Source: Marinomonas pontica
GTDB lineage: Bacteria; Pseudomonadota; Gammaproteobacteria; Pseudomonadales; Marinomonadaceae
Assembly: GCF_026191375.1 (NCBI RefSeq)
Contig: NZ_JAODTL010000029.1
Coordinates: forward strand, 1 to 64,000
Reading direction: 5' to 3'
DNA length: 64,000 bases
In this document: piece after piece, positions 9,735 through 18,824 of the stretch
Layout: each line of letters begins with the position of its first letter
Numbering within the stretch: the first letter of the stretch is position 1
Made by a program: the position numbers and the translations under genes
Notes under the pieces: generated by a model
Told to the model about the DNA's origin: nothing
Databases searched by the model: none
What the model saw: only the letters and a program-made list of their open reading frames with translations

Positions 9735-10508
9735 ATGACACATAAAACGGTATTGATTACAGGCGCGGCCAGCGGTATCGGCTTGGAAATTGCCCACGCG
9801 TTTCTTAAAGCCGAGATGAACGTCGCCATTTTGGACTTCAGCCAAAGCGCCATAGACGCGGCAACCGTTCAACTCGCGGCATTCCATCAGCATTGTGCGT
9901 TTTTTGCGTGTGATGTGACCAACGAAACGCAGTTTATGGGGGCCATCGATGACGCCGTTGCGCAGTTTGGCGGCATCGATATTTTGATCAACAATGCCGG
10001 AGTGCAGTACATTGCGCCGATAGAGGAGTTCCCTTCGGACACGTATCGGCGTTTGCTCGACATTATGTTGATTGCGCCTTTTTTGGCGATAAAAAAAGTG
10101 CTGCCGCTGATGAAGGAAGCCGGTGAAGGCCGCATTATCAACATGGCATCGATCAATGGTTTAATCGGCTTTGCAGGCAAAGCGGGCTATAACTCGGCCA
10201 AACATGGTGTGATTGGCCTAACCAAGGTCGCCGCGCTGGAAGCCGCGCCATTTGGCGTGACAGTGAATGCGCTTTGCCCGGGTTATGTGGACACGCCGCT
10301 GGTGCGCAATCAATTAGAAGACCTCGCCAGAACGCGAAACGTCTCTCTCGACAAAGTCTTAGACGAAGTCATTTGGCCACTGGTTCCGCAAAAACGCCTG
10401 CTTAGCGTTGAAGAGATTTCAGACTATTGCTTGTTTCTCACCAGCCCATCGGCAAAAGGTGTCACCGGCCAAGCCATCGTGATTGATGGGGGGTATACCG
10501 CGCAGTAA
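9735..10508 (+). CDS. SDR oxidoreductase, probable 3-hydroxybutyrate dehydrogenase
   Basis: Classical short-chain dehydrogenase of 257 residues. The cofactor motif TGAASGIG is at residues 9-16, NNAG near 86-89, and the catalytic Ser139, Tyr152 and Lys156 are present. The stretches NAGVQYIAPIEEFP and CPGYVDTPLVRNQ are very like D-3-hydroxybutyrate dehydrogenases, which oxidise 3-hydroxybutyrate to acetoacetate with NAD. It is the last gene of the TRAP operon, 30 bases after dctM, so the transporter probably supplies its substrate. The specific substrate is inferred from similarity, not proven. Confidence 0.85.
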   Translation: MTHKTVLITGAASGIGLEIAHAFLKAEMNVAILDFSQSAIDAATVQLAAFHQHCAFFACDVTNETQFMGAIDDAVAQFGGIDILINNAGVQYIAPIEEFPSDTYRRLLDIMLIAPFLAIKKVLPLMKEAGEGRIINMASINGLIGFAGKAGYNSAKHGVIGLTKVAALEAAPFGVTVNALCPGYVDTPLVRNQLEDLARTRNVSLDKVLDEVIWPLVPQKRLLSVEEISDYCLFLTSPSAKGVTGQAIVIDGGYTAQ

Positions 10509-10540
10509 ATGTGAGTTGACCAACTTCAAAGCACCCAAAA

Positions 10541-10574
10541 AAAAGCGCTTACCACCAAGGTAAGCGCTTTTTAC
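10541..10574. terminator. Bidirectional rho-independent terminator
   Basis: AAAAGCGCTTACC and GGTAAGCGCTTTT form a perfect 13-bp stem with a 5-base loop, A-rich on one side and T-rich on the other. It serves both the TRAP/dehydrogenase operon and the convergent DAACS symporter gene. Confidence 0.9.
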
Positions 10575-10606
10575 TATTATGAACCCAGAGTAAACGTGAA
10601 GGCTGT

Positions 10607-11896
10607 CTACGCCTGATTTTGCTCTAAATGCATTTCAGACTGATTACCCGCATCAGGGTCATTGTAGACACGTTCATCTAACTGGCCTTCGCTCTTAGCA
10701 ACCACGGTAGACACCATTGCATCGCCAGACACGTTAACCGCCGTTCGGATCATGTCTAACAAGCGATCCACACCCAGAATCAAACCAATACCTTCGATTG
10801 GCAAACCCACTTGTGAGAACACCATCGACAGCATGATCAAACCAACACCGGGCACGCCTGCCGTACCAATCGATGCCAATACAGACATCAATATCACGGT
10901 TAGGTAGCCCATCATGCCAAGTTCTACGTTGTAGATATTGGCAATAAAGACCGTCGCCACACCTTGCATGATGGCGGTGCCATCCATGTTGATGGTCGCA
11001 CCAAACGGCACAGTAAAAGACGCCACTGAGTTTTTCACGCCCAGACGTTTTGTTACCGCGCGCAAGGTCACAGGAATCGTCGCATTGGAGCTGGATGTAC
11101 TAAAAGCAAACACTTGTGTGTTGCGCATTTTCTTCATGAAGGTGACAGGGCTCAAGCCGGACAAAACCTTCAAAATCACCTGCAAGGTGACAAATAAATG
11201 GAAGAGCAAGACGCCAATCAACACCAATACATAACCCAACAGCTGAGCCAGTAAATCCATTCCCAAATCCGCAATGGCTCGGGCAATAAGACAAAACACA
11301 GCGTATGGCGCCACTTCCATAATGATGGTGACCATCTTCATCATGATGTCGTTTAAGGTTTCAATGAAATCGCTCACCACAGTGGCTTTTTTACCCACCA
11401 TTAAGATGCTCACACCAAACATGATCGAGAAAAAGATCACCGGCAACATGTCACCTTGCGCCATGGCACTGATCGGGTTGGAAGGAATAATATTGATCAG
11501 AACGGTCGACAGTGGTGGAGAATCTTTCCCTGCAAAATTCGCAGAGGATTCAGCATTCATTCCTTCGCCGATGCCAAAACCAGTCGCAATCACCAGCGCC
11601 GTAGCAATCGCCAATGCCGTCGTAACGAGATACAAGACAAAGGACTTAGAACCTATTCTGCCCAGTAACTTAATGTCACCAATCCCACACACACCGCACA
11701 CCAGCGAGAAAAAGACCAGAGGCACGACCAACATCTTCAGTGCATTCACAAACATGCTGCCAACGACTTTAAACAAGCCATCCGTTAAGTAACTGTTTGC
11801 CCACGAACCTTCAGCGTTCAGCCCAGTAAGATTGAGGATCAGCCCGGCAATAATACCCAGCCCCATCCCAAGTAATACTTTAAACGTTGTATTCAT
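10607..11896 (-). CDS. Dicarboxylate/amino acid:cation symporter (DAACS family)
   Basis: A 429-residue inner-membrane symporter of the GltP/DctA family, importing glutamate, aspartate or C4-dicarboxylates with sodium or protons. Family motifs are present: the serine-rich re-entrant loop STSSSNATIPVT (around 270) and the substrate/cation site ATINMDGTAIMQG (around 303-315). Eight main hydrophobic helices are visible. The exact substrate cannot be set from sequence. It stands alone with its own upstream region. Confidence 0.92.
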   Translation of the reverse strand: MNTTFKVLLGMGLGIIAGLILNLTGLNAEGSWANSYLTDGLFKVVGSMFVNALKMLVVPLVFFSLVCGVCGIGDIKLLGRIGSKSFVLYLVTTALAIATALVIATGFGIGEGMNAESSANFAGKDSPPLSTVLINIIPSNPISAMAQGDMLPVIFFSIMFGVSILMVGKKATVVSDFIETLNDIMMKMVTIIMEVAPYAVFCLIARAIADLGMDLLAQLLGYVLVLIGVLLFHLFVTLQVILKVLSGLSPVTFMKKMRNTQVFAFSTSSSNATIPVTLRAVTKRLGVKNSVASFTVPFGATINMDGTAIMQGVATVFIANIYNVELGMMGYLTVILMSVLASIGTAGVPGVGLIMLSMVFSQVGLPIEGIGLILGVDRLLDMIRTAVNVSGDAMVSTVVAKSEGQLDERVYNDPDAGNQSEMHLEQNQA

Positions 11897-12166
11897 AATA
11901 CTCTCTCATTCCATTTATTATCATCGTTGAAGCAGGCAAATCATCACCGCTCGAAAATCAAAATCACGCATATTGCACGCTACGACTGCGCATCACAACC
12001 ACTTTTTTGCTTAGATGGACAAGCCGACGCTACGTTAAAGCATAGATAAAAACACAAAAGCAGGGGGATTTTGTTCCGGTAGAGAGTGAAATCATGCGCC
12101 GTCTTTTAGATAGAGCAATAGGAAACTGATACAGAATAAGAGAGATGAAATAAGCGTAAAGTCAGG

Positions 12167-12547
12167 CTAGGAAGCGGCTTCATCGTACGTTTTTTGTGCT
12201 CGTTCAACCTGCCCTACATTTTTCTCTGCCCACACAGCAAACTGCTCAATCGTTTGGGCGAAGTCATGCCCCAAGTCCGTTAAACGATATTCCACTGTCA
12301 CGGGAACCGTCGCAAAGGCCGTACGAATGACCAAACCGTCTCGCTCCAGTTGTTTAAGCTTCTGGGATAAGACTTTCTGTGAAATGCCTTCTATCTCGCG
12401 TTTGATTTGATTAAAACGAAAAACTTTGTTTCTGAGTAACCCAAGAATGAGCAATGTCCAATGATCTGCCAGTCGATCAAAAAAAGCCCGTGCTGGACAA
12501 TCTTTCGAGTAAATACTATAGGCTAAAGGGGCTTTGTCTTGATTCAT
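12167..12547 (-). CDS. HxlR-family transcriptional regulator
   Basis: A 126-residue winged-helix DNA-binding protein of the HxlR type. The family's N-terminal cysteine is present (CPARAFFDRLADHWTLLIL), followed by the recognition part ISQKVLSQKLKQLERDGLV and a wing ending in VEYRLTDLG. Members often sense reactive electrophiles or redox change through that cysteine. It is divergent from the flavodoxin-fold gene at 12688, its likely target. Confidence 0.93.
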   Translation of the reverse strand: MNQDKAPLAYSIYSKDCPARAFFDRLADHWTLLILGLLRNKVFRFNQIKREIEGISQKVLSQKLKQLERDGLVIRTAFATVPVTVEYRLTDLGHDFAQTIEQFAVWAEKNVGQVERAQKTYDEAAS

Positions 12548-12559
12548 GGTGGTTTCTCT

Positions 12560-12570
12560 TAGGTAACCTA
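12560..12570. promoter_or_regulatory. Palindrome in the HxlR/flavoprotein divergent promoter
   Basis: TAGGTAACCTA is a perfect 11-base palindrome (centred on one base pair) just upstream of the HxlR gene in the 140-base divergent control region. It is a candidate operator for the HxlR protein. A single copy was seen. Confidence 0.35.
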
Positions 12571-12687
12571 GTCTCGAATTGGTGACTTCTTGTAGGGTTA
12601 GTTTCTAAAATATACTATCAATCATGTTGAAACAAGACGAGGTCTCACCTCGAACGAATCAATCCCGAAATAACACTGGAGTGAATA

Positions 12688-13239
12688 ATGAAAAAGACAG
12701 TCGTGGTTTTCTTCTCTGGATACGGACATACCAAACGCGTCGCAGAGTTTGTTGCAAAAGGGGCGAATGCAGAAAGCATCCAAATTGATGAGAATGGTGA
12801 TATTACCGATGCGGATTGGGATACCTTAAACGCCGCCGATGCTGTCATTTTTGGCGCTCCAACGTATATGGGCGGCGCGCCTTGGCAATTCAAAAAATTC
12901 GCTGATGCAACGTCCAAAGCGTGGTTCACGCAAGCATGGAAAGACAAAGTGTTTGGTGGTTTTACCAACAGCGCAAGTCTAAACGGCGATAAGCAAGTCA
13001 CTCTTATTTACTTACAAACATTAGCGTCTCAACATGGCGGTATCTGGGTAAGTTTAGGACTTCCACCAGCCAATGCACTGGCTTCTACTCGTAGCGACGT
13101 AAATAACTTAGGTGGTTCTGTAGGTGTTTTAGTCCAGTCTCCATCCGATGCTGGCGACGACGCTATTCCGGAAGGCGATTTAGAAACAGCACGCATTTAC
13201 GGAGAACGCGTTGCCAACATTACAAGCCGCTTCAATTAA
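12688..13239 (+). CDS. WrbA-like flavodoxin-fold NAD(P)H:quinone reductase
   Basis: Predicted FMN-binding flavoprotein of 183 residues, two-electron quinone reductase or related protein of the WrbA/flavodoxin-2 type. The N-terminal strand and phosphate loop (VVVFFSGYGHTKRVAE) and the FGAPTYMGGAPWQFKKF loop are typical; the region GGFTNSASLNGDK lines the flavin. The start has GGAG upstream. It pairs with the divergent HxlR regulator, a common arrangement for quinone or electrophile response. Confidence 0.85.
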   Translation: MKKTVVVFFSGYGHTKRVAEFVAKGANAESIQIDENGDITDADWDTLNAADAVIFGAPTYMGGAPWQFKKFADATSKAWFTQAWKDKVFGGFTNSASLNGDKQVTLIYLQTLASQHGGIWVSLGLPPANALASTRSDVNNLGGSVGVLVQSPSDAGDDAIPEGDLETARIYGERVANITSRFN

Positions 13240-13261
13240 TTAAGCATTGTGTTGGCTTTTC

Positions 13262-13289
13262 AAACGGCATGGCTATCCATGCCGTTTTT
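13262..13289 (+). terminator. Rho-independent terminator after the WrbA-like gene
   Basis: AAACGGCATGG and CCATGCCGTTT make a perfect 11-bp stem with a 4-base loop, followed by TTC. Confidence 0.85.
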
Positions 13290-13462
13290 CAATGCATTAG
13301 AGTGCTCCTCTAAACGTCTCGCGCTGCCCACATCATCCCTAATTGGTTACTACTTTGTTCCTTTGTAAATCACCGCTTAAGGTGCTTTAATTCTCCATTA
13401 TTCGTTGGCATTTCTTTTGTAAAAATGACAACGCAGACGACACATTCAAAGAGGAAACACCC

Positions 13463-13738
13463 ATGGTTACCGCTATTATCATGCTTTCTGTTGAGAAAAA
13501 GCACATCAACCAAGTCGCTGAAAAACTGGCGTCCATCGACGGTTTATCCGAAGTGTATTCTGTCAGTGGCACATACGACATTACCGCCATTGCGCGTGTT
13601 CAAACGAATGATCAACTGTCTGAGTTAGTGACTCACCACCTAGCGCAGATTGATCACATTTTAAAAACCGAAACCATGCTGGCGTTTCGCGCGTATTCAA
13701 AACATGACTTAGAAGGCATGTTTTCCGTTGGTGTTTAA
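13463..13738 (+). CDS. Stand-alone Lrp/AsnC ligand-binding (RAM) domain protein
   Basis: A 91-residue protein matching the C-terminal regulator-of-amino-acid-metabolism domain of Lrp/AsnC regulators (beta-alpha-beta-beta-alpha-beta), with no DNA-binding part. The core GLSEVYSVSGTYDITAIARV and the terminal KTETMLAFRAYS are diagnostic. Such stand-alone domains assemble into rings and may bind amino acids or modulate full-length Lrp proteins; the role here is unknown. A GAGG ribosome site lies upstream of the ATG. Confidence 0.88.
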   Translation: MVTAIIMLSVEKKHINQVAEKLASIDGLSEVYSVSGTYDITAIARVQTNDQLSELVTHHLAQIDHILKTETMLAFRAYSKHDLEGMFSVGV

Positions 13739-13767
13739 CCCTTACTGTTTTGTCGGAGCATTCAATT

Positions 13768-14175
13768 ATGAGCCATCTTCACACTGGATCTTGCCTATGT
13801 GGCGCCACCAAATTTGAGTTAGAAGGCGAGTTCAAACGGTTTTTCTTGTGTCATTGTAGCCGCTGCCGAAAAACGTCAGGCACAGCCCATTGCGCTAATC
13901 TGTTCGCACCTGGCGCGACATTGACGTGGTTGAGTGGCGAAGACAAACTGAGCTATTACCGCGTGGAAGGCACACACTTCGCGCGTACATTTTGCTCGCT
14001 GTGCGGTTCAAATATGCCAACCGACTCTAAAGAGCGAGGCCTCGTTGCTGTCCCAGCTGGTTGCTTAGACAGCGATGTGGACATTACGCCAAACGCGCAT
14101 ATCTTCATGGGCAGCAAAGGCAACTGGGACGATCATTTAGGCGACGTTGCCGCCTTCGATGGCATGCCAACCTAA
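13768..14175 (+). CDS. GFA/CENP-V-fold zinc protein
   Basis: A 135-residue GFA-family protein, related to glutathione-dependent formaldehyde-activating enzyme. Zinc ligands are visible as CLCGA near the start, CHCSRCRKTSG and CSLCGSNMPT. The ATG at 13768 is chosen because CGGAG lies about ten bases upstream; a TTG 18 bases earlier is less likely. Most members have no proven activity, so formaldehyde activation should not be assumed. It is 29 bases after the RAM-domain gene and probably co-transcribed. Confidence 0.87.
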   Translation: MSHLHTGSCLCGATKFELEGEFKRFFLCHCSRCRKTSGTAHCANLFAPGATLTWLSGEDKLSYYRVEGTHFARTFCSLCGSNMPTDSKERGLVAVPAGCLDSDVDITPNAHIFMGSKGNWDDHLGDVAAFDGMPT

Positions 14176-14187
14176 ATAGACAAGGAC

Positions 14188-14222
14188 AAACAAGCCTACG
14201 TAGATTGGCTTGTTTGCCTTTA
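14188..14222 (+). terminator. Rho-independent terminator after the GFA gene
   Basis: AAACAAGCC and GGCTTGTTT form a 9-bp stem with a 10-base loop, followed by a T-containing tail (GCCTTT). Confidence 0.75.
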
Positions 14223-14245
14223 ACAAATCACACTATAAACCGAGA

Positions 14246-15372
14246 TTAAAGCCCGCTTAAACGGCTTGCCGCTTCTAGTAAGGTGTTTTCTTCCTTAGCA
14301 AAACACAGACGAATGATTCGCTGATTTTTGGGTGGTTGCTGATAAAACACACTCACGGGAATCGCAGCAACACCAATTTCATCCACTATCCACTCACAAA
14401 ACGCCACGTCGTCAAGGTCACTGATCGCGCTGTAATCCAACAGCTGAAAATAGGTGCCATCGCACGGCAACAGTGTAAAACGACTGTCGGCCAAAGCACG
14501 TCTCAATACATCGCGCTTTTGTTGGTAAAACCCCCTAATTCATCACTGGCGTCGGGCAAAGCAAGCAGGTGCTCAGCCAAGGCTTGCTGTAACGGTGTGG
14601 CCGTACAGAAGCTGACAAACTGGTGAACTTTGCGCAACTCCACCGTCAGCTCAGCGGGCGCGATAATGTAGCCGACTTTCCATCCTGTCAGGTGGAAACT
14701 TTTGCCAAAGGAAGACACCACCAAACTGCGTGTTGATAACCCTGCGTGTTTGTGAACACTGACCGCAGACTCACCGAAGTGAATAAACTCATACACTTCG
14801 TCGGACAAAACATAAATATCGCGACTCGCAATGGCTTGCCATAGAGATTCTAAATCTGCCGCCTGCCAGCAGCTTCCCGTTGGATTATGAGGCGTATTGA
14901 TAATGACCAATCGCGTCTGGTCAGTGAGCAAGGATGCGAACGCCTGCCAGTCAGGACGAAAGTCTGGTGCGGTTAATGTCACTCGCTTACAAACGCCTCC
15001 GGCCAATGTGACTGCGGGTTCATACAAGTCGTAAGCGGGATCAAAAAGCACCACCTCATCGCCATCGCGGATCAAGGCGGCAATCGCATCAAAGATCGCT
15101 TCGGAAGCACCGCTGGTGACAGTGATTTCATCCTGCGAACTGACGATTCGGCCATAATGCCGCTCAACTAATTGCACAATGGCGTCTCTTAACATTGGCA
15201 ATCCTGTCATGGGCGAATATTGATTATTGCCCGTTAAAATCGCCGTTGAAGCGCGCGCGAGTAATCTTGCATCGGGAGGAAAATCCGGAAAGCCTTGCGA
15301 CAGATTGATCGCGCCTTTTTCCGCCGCCAACGCCGACATTTTGGTGAAAATAGTGGTGCCGACAGACGGCAA
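14246..15372 (-). CDS. Methionine aminotransferase (YbdL-like), frameshifted
   Basis: Fold-type I PLP aminotransferase close to E. coli YbdL, which prefers methionine and related amino acids. Visible are the N-terminal GTTIFTKMSALAAEKGAINL, the cofactor stacking and binding region, NTPHNPTGSCW, SDEVYEFI and the PLP lysine in SSFGKSFHLTGWKVGY. The frame breaks at the A4 run 14527-14530 (TTTT on the coding strand): adding one T joins GGF to YQQKRDVLRRALADSRF. The only start in frame is TTG at 15372, which clips the usual first ten residues. Adding one T in the TTT run just upstream would allow ATG at 15395 (MASLLFSKLPSVG) and a length of 383 residues, close to the family, so there may be a second break. 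Confidence 0.85.
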
Positions 15373-15475
15373 CTTGGAAACAAGAGGGAAGCCATGGTCA
15401 CGATGGAAGCGCCTTTAAAAAGTCATGATCGCTACGTTAAAAGACTTGGATATCGGCCGTCAATATTACTCCCAT

Positions 15476-15510
15476 AAAAAAACGCCAAAGCTCAAGCCTT
15501 AGCGTTTTTC
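15476..15510 (-). terminator. Terminator after the NemA-like gene
   Basis: Read on the minus strand, an imperfect stem built from AAAACGC and GCGTTTT with internal AAG/CTT pairing is followed by a run of T. It lies directly downstream of the ene-reductase stop. Confidence 0.7.
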
Positions 15511-15532
15511 GTATTGCACTTTTACGTTGAGC

Positions 15533-16609
15533 TTACGCGCTCATAAACGGGTAATCCGTGTAGCCTTCTGCGCCTGACGTGTAGAAAGTGTCTGAGTTAG
15601 GTTGATTCAATTCAGCACCTTGTTTGACTCGCTCAACGAAGTCTGGGTTTGCCAAGATGCCCGTACCAAACGCAACACTGTCGGCTTGGCCATCGGCAAT
15701 CACTTGGTTGGCCTCTTCTGGGGTATAACCCATGTTCACCATCAAGTGACCCTTATAAGATTCACGCGCCACACTCACCACATCGGCTTGTTGAATGCCA
15801 AAGAAATCCGCACGCATCAAATGCAAGTAAGCAAGATCAAAGCGGTTCAGTTGCTCAGCCAAGAAGCGAGTCCACGCGATCGGGTCGCTGTCTTTCATGC
15901 TTTGGAAACTGTTCAAAGGAGAAAGACGCAACCCCACTCGACCGCTACCAAAGACACCCGTTACCGCTTCAATCACTTCGAATAGAAAGCGGGAGCGATT
16001 TTCCAACGAGCCGCCGTATTCATCCGTACGTTGGTTAGCGCTGTCTCGCAGGAATTGGTCAATTAAATAGCCGTTGGCACCGTGAATTTCAACACCATCA
16101 AAGCCTGCTTCTTTAGCGTTAATTGCGGCCAAACGGAAATCGTTCACGATGTCTTTGATTTCAGCAACGGTCAAGGCGCGCGGCACAGTGTAAGGTTTTT
16201 TGCCTTCTGGCGTATGCGTTTCACCATCAATGGCAATCGCGCTGGCAGATACTGCTTCTTTGCCGTCGTTCAACAAAGGGTGAGCCGCACGGCCACCGTG
16301 CCATATTTGCATAAAAATACGACCATCTGCTTTGTGAACCGCCTCCGTGGTCAACTTCCAGCCTTCGACTTGCTCTTTCGAGTAAACGCCTGGGTCGTCA
16401 CCAAAAGACGACGTGCCTTCTGTTACCATGGTGCACTCGGTGATCAACAATCCCGTGCTGGCACGCTGTGAGTAGTATTCGGCCATCAAGGCATTTGGCA
16501 AATGCCCAGGCGCACGAGTACGCGTTAATGGCGCCATCACAAAGCGATTTGGCAATTCGACATCGCCCACTTTGACAGGGCTGAACAAGGTTTTCTCTGT
16601 ACTAGACAT
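15533..16609 (-). CDS. Old Yellow Enzyme family ene-reductase (NemA-like)
   Basis: FMN-dependent NADPH:alkene reductase of 358 residues that reduces activated C=C bonds, nitro compounds or maleimide-type electrophiles. The barrel begins LFSPVKVGDVELPNRFVMAPLTRTRA; the active-site pair is seen in GFDGVEIHGANGYLIDQFLRD, and RTDEYGGSLENRSRF is the classic motif. The ATG at 16609 has GGAG at a good distance; the GTG one codon earlier is less likely. No regulator is adjacent; it is divergent from gsp across 230 bases. Confidence 0.93.
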   Translation of the reverse strand: MSSTEKTLFSPVKVGDVELPNRFVMAPLTRTRAPGHLPNALMAEYYSQRASTGLLITECTMVTEGTSSFGDDPGVYSKEQVEGWKLTTEAVHKADGRIFMQIWHGGRAAHPLLNDGKEAVSASAIAIDGETHTPEGKKPYTVPRALTVAEIKDIVNDFRLAAINAKEAGFDGVEIHGANGYLIDQFLRDSANQRTDEYGGSLENRSRFLFEVIEAVTGVFGSGRVGLRLSPLNSFQSMKDSDPIAWTRFLAEQLNRFDLAYLHLMRADFFGIQQADVVSVARESYKGHLMVNMGYTPEEANQVIADGQADSVAFGTGILANPDFVERVKQGAELNQPNSDTFYTSGAEGYTDYPFMSA

Positions 16610-16862
16610 CACTTACTCCAATAATTTTTAATCTTGATCTTTCAGATAGTTTAGTTAGTTGGGTTGGCTTATTAAAAAACAATCGCTTGCACTTTCTTTA
16701 CTGAATGATAGTCATAATTTCACTCAATAGCCGATCAAAAAATACTCTTTTTCAGACCTTGCAGCCCGCCCTAGCAAGGACTATATTGCGAGCATCTGAC
16801 GACCCTTTAGTCGCCTTCCTTTGACCCTTTGAAGCACGTTCTGTGTGAGGGAATCCAACGCA

Positions 16863-18741
16863 ATGACATCCGACTCCAATAGACCCGTTTCACCTTTTGG
16901 TACTTTATTGGGCATGGCCCCAGGCAATGTGCCCGTCTACTCTTCTGACTACGATACCGCCGATGAAGCAGCGTTGCCCAATCGCCATGCGTATCGCAGT
17001 TATGTCGACGGTATTTTCATGGGGTACAAATGGCAATGCGTGGAATTTGCTCGACGCTGGTTGTACATAAACAAGGGCTACATCTTTGATGATGTCGCCA
17101 TGGCCTATGATATTTTCCGCCTGACGTCAGCTCGGCTGATTGCCGATGAAAGTCGTTTGCCACTGAAATCCTTTCGCAATGGCTCTTTGCGTCACCCCGA
17201 AGTCGGCGCGTTGTTGATTTGGAGCGAAGGTGGCGAATTTGAAGTCACCGGCCATGTGGCCATCGTCACCAAGGTATTGCCAGACCGCTTGTATTTAGTC
17301 GAACAAAACGTCGGGCACCAAATTTGGCCAGAGGGACAAAATTATTCTCGCGAATTAGAAGCCCGCATCAGCGCCGATGGCGGTTATTGGCTGCGTTGCT
17401 CCTACGGTGACGCGTCCATTCTAGGTTGGGTAATTCAAACCGACGAAGAACAGCACGCTGAAAACATCGAACCCGACGATCCGGCGCTGTTTGATTTACA
17501 GATTCGGCATGTCCCGAATAAAAACCAAGCCTCTCGTGCTTGGTTAAATATAGCGAATCCGGCGGAAGAAGCCTTTGTCGACATGATGGGCGGACACAAA
17601 CTCGCCAGCCGACCAGAAGACGACGGCAAATACATGGTGATGACACAGACCGCCGAACGAGAATTAAAACGTGCGACAAACGAACTGCATGCCTTGTTTA
17701 TGCACGCCACCGATTACGTTTTGCAAAACGACGAATTGCTGTCGAGTTTTAATATTCCACCCGCACTGTGGCCAAAGATCCACCAATCTTGGGACAATCG
17801 TCGCAACCAAATGATCACTGGACGCTTTGATTTCAGCCTGTCAGCACAAGGAATTAAAGTCTACGAATACAACTGCGATTCGGCCTCTTGTTACATGGAA
17901 GCCGGTATTATCCAAGACAAATGGGCCAAACATTATGGCGCAACGGAAGGCGAAGGTTCCGCGACAGAGCTGGTCGACGAGCTGATCGAAGCGTGGAAAA
18001 ACAGTGCGGTAAAAGGCGTGATTCACATCATGCAAGACACCGATCTTGAAGAAAATTATCAGCGCCCTTTTCATGAAGCGCACCATGGAAAAAGCCGGTC
18101 TGCAATGCAAAGTCATCAAGGGCGTCAGCAGCCTGCGTTGGGATGAAGACGGTGATGTCGTCGATGCTGATGGCGTGAAAATACGCTGGGTATGGAAAAC
18201 CTGGGCATGGGAAACCGCGCTAGACCAAATTCGTGCGGAATGCGATGACGACGAACAACGTCTTCGTGACTACAAAACCGACGTAGTTCGCAGCGAAGCG
18301 CCACGATTGGTGGACGTATTATTGCGCAAAGACGTCATGGTGTACGAACCACTTTGGACGCTCATTCCAAGCAATAAAGCGATTTTACCGGTTTTATGGC
18401 TGCTTTTCCCCGATCATCCGTATTTATTGGAATCGTCTTTTGAATTAAGCGATTCACTAAAAAGTCACGGCTACGTAAGCAAACCCATCGCCGGACGCTG
18501 TGGTTTTAACATCAGTATGTACGATGGCGAAGACGCTTTAATGGAGGAAACCGTTGGCCGCTTCTCTCATCAAGATCAAATATTCCAAGCACTGTGGAAA
18601 CTGCCCGACATCGAAGGCTATCGCTCACAAGTGTGTACGTTTTCAGTCGCAGGACATTACGCTGGCAGTTGTTTACGTGTCGACCCCAGCTTGGTCATCA
18701 CCAAAGACAGCGACTTAATGACCTTACGAGTGATTGAATAG
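16863..18741 (+). CDS. gsp: Bifunctional glutathionylspermidine amidase/synthetase, frameshifted
   Basis: Makes and hydrolyses glutathionylspermidine. The N-terminal CHAP amidase has Cys59 (in YKWQCVEFARRW) and His131 (in GHVAIV), the same numbers as in E. coli Gsp; the C-terminal ATP-grasp synthetase has YEYNCDSASC, WKTWAWETA and EPLWTLIPSNKAILP. The ATG at 16863 is preferred, with TGAGGGA upstream, over a GTG at 16845. The frame shifts by +1 near 18060: removing one base there (giving EENYSALFMKRTM, compare EERYHAQFM-like sequence in E. coli) yields 625 residues. Both domains are otherwise intact. Confidence 0.92.
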
Positions 18742-18824
18742 CGGGCAAATACAACCAGAAGCCGAACAAACGTCCACTACGACTAAAATGGGCGTCTGTT
18801 TGGCTCTTCTTGAGACTAAGGTAT

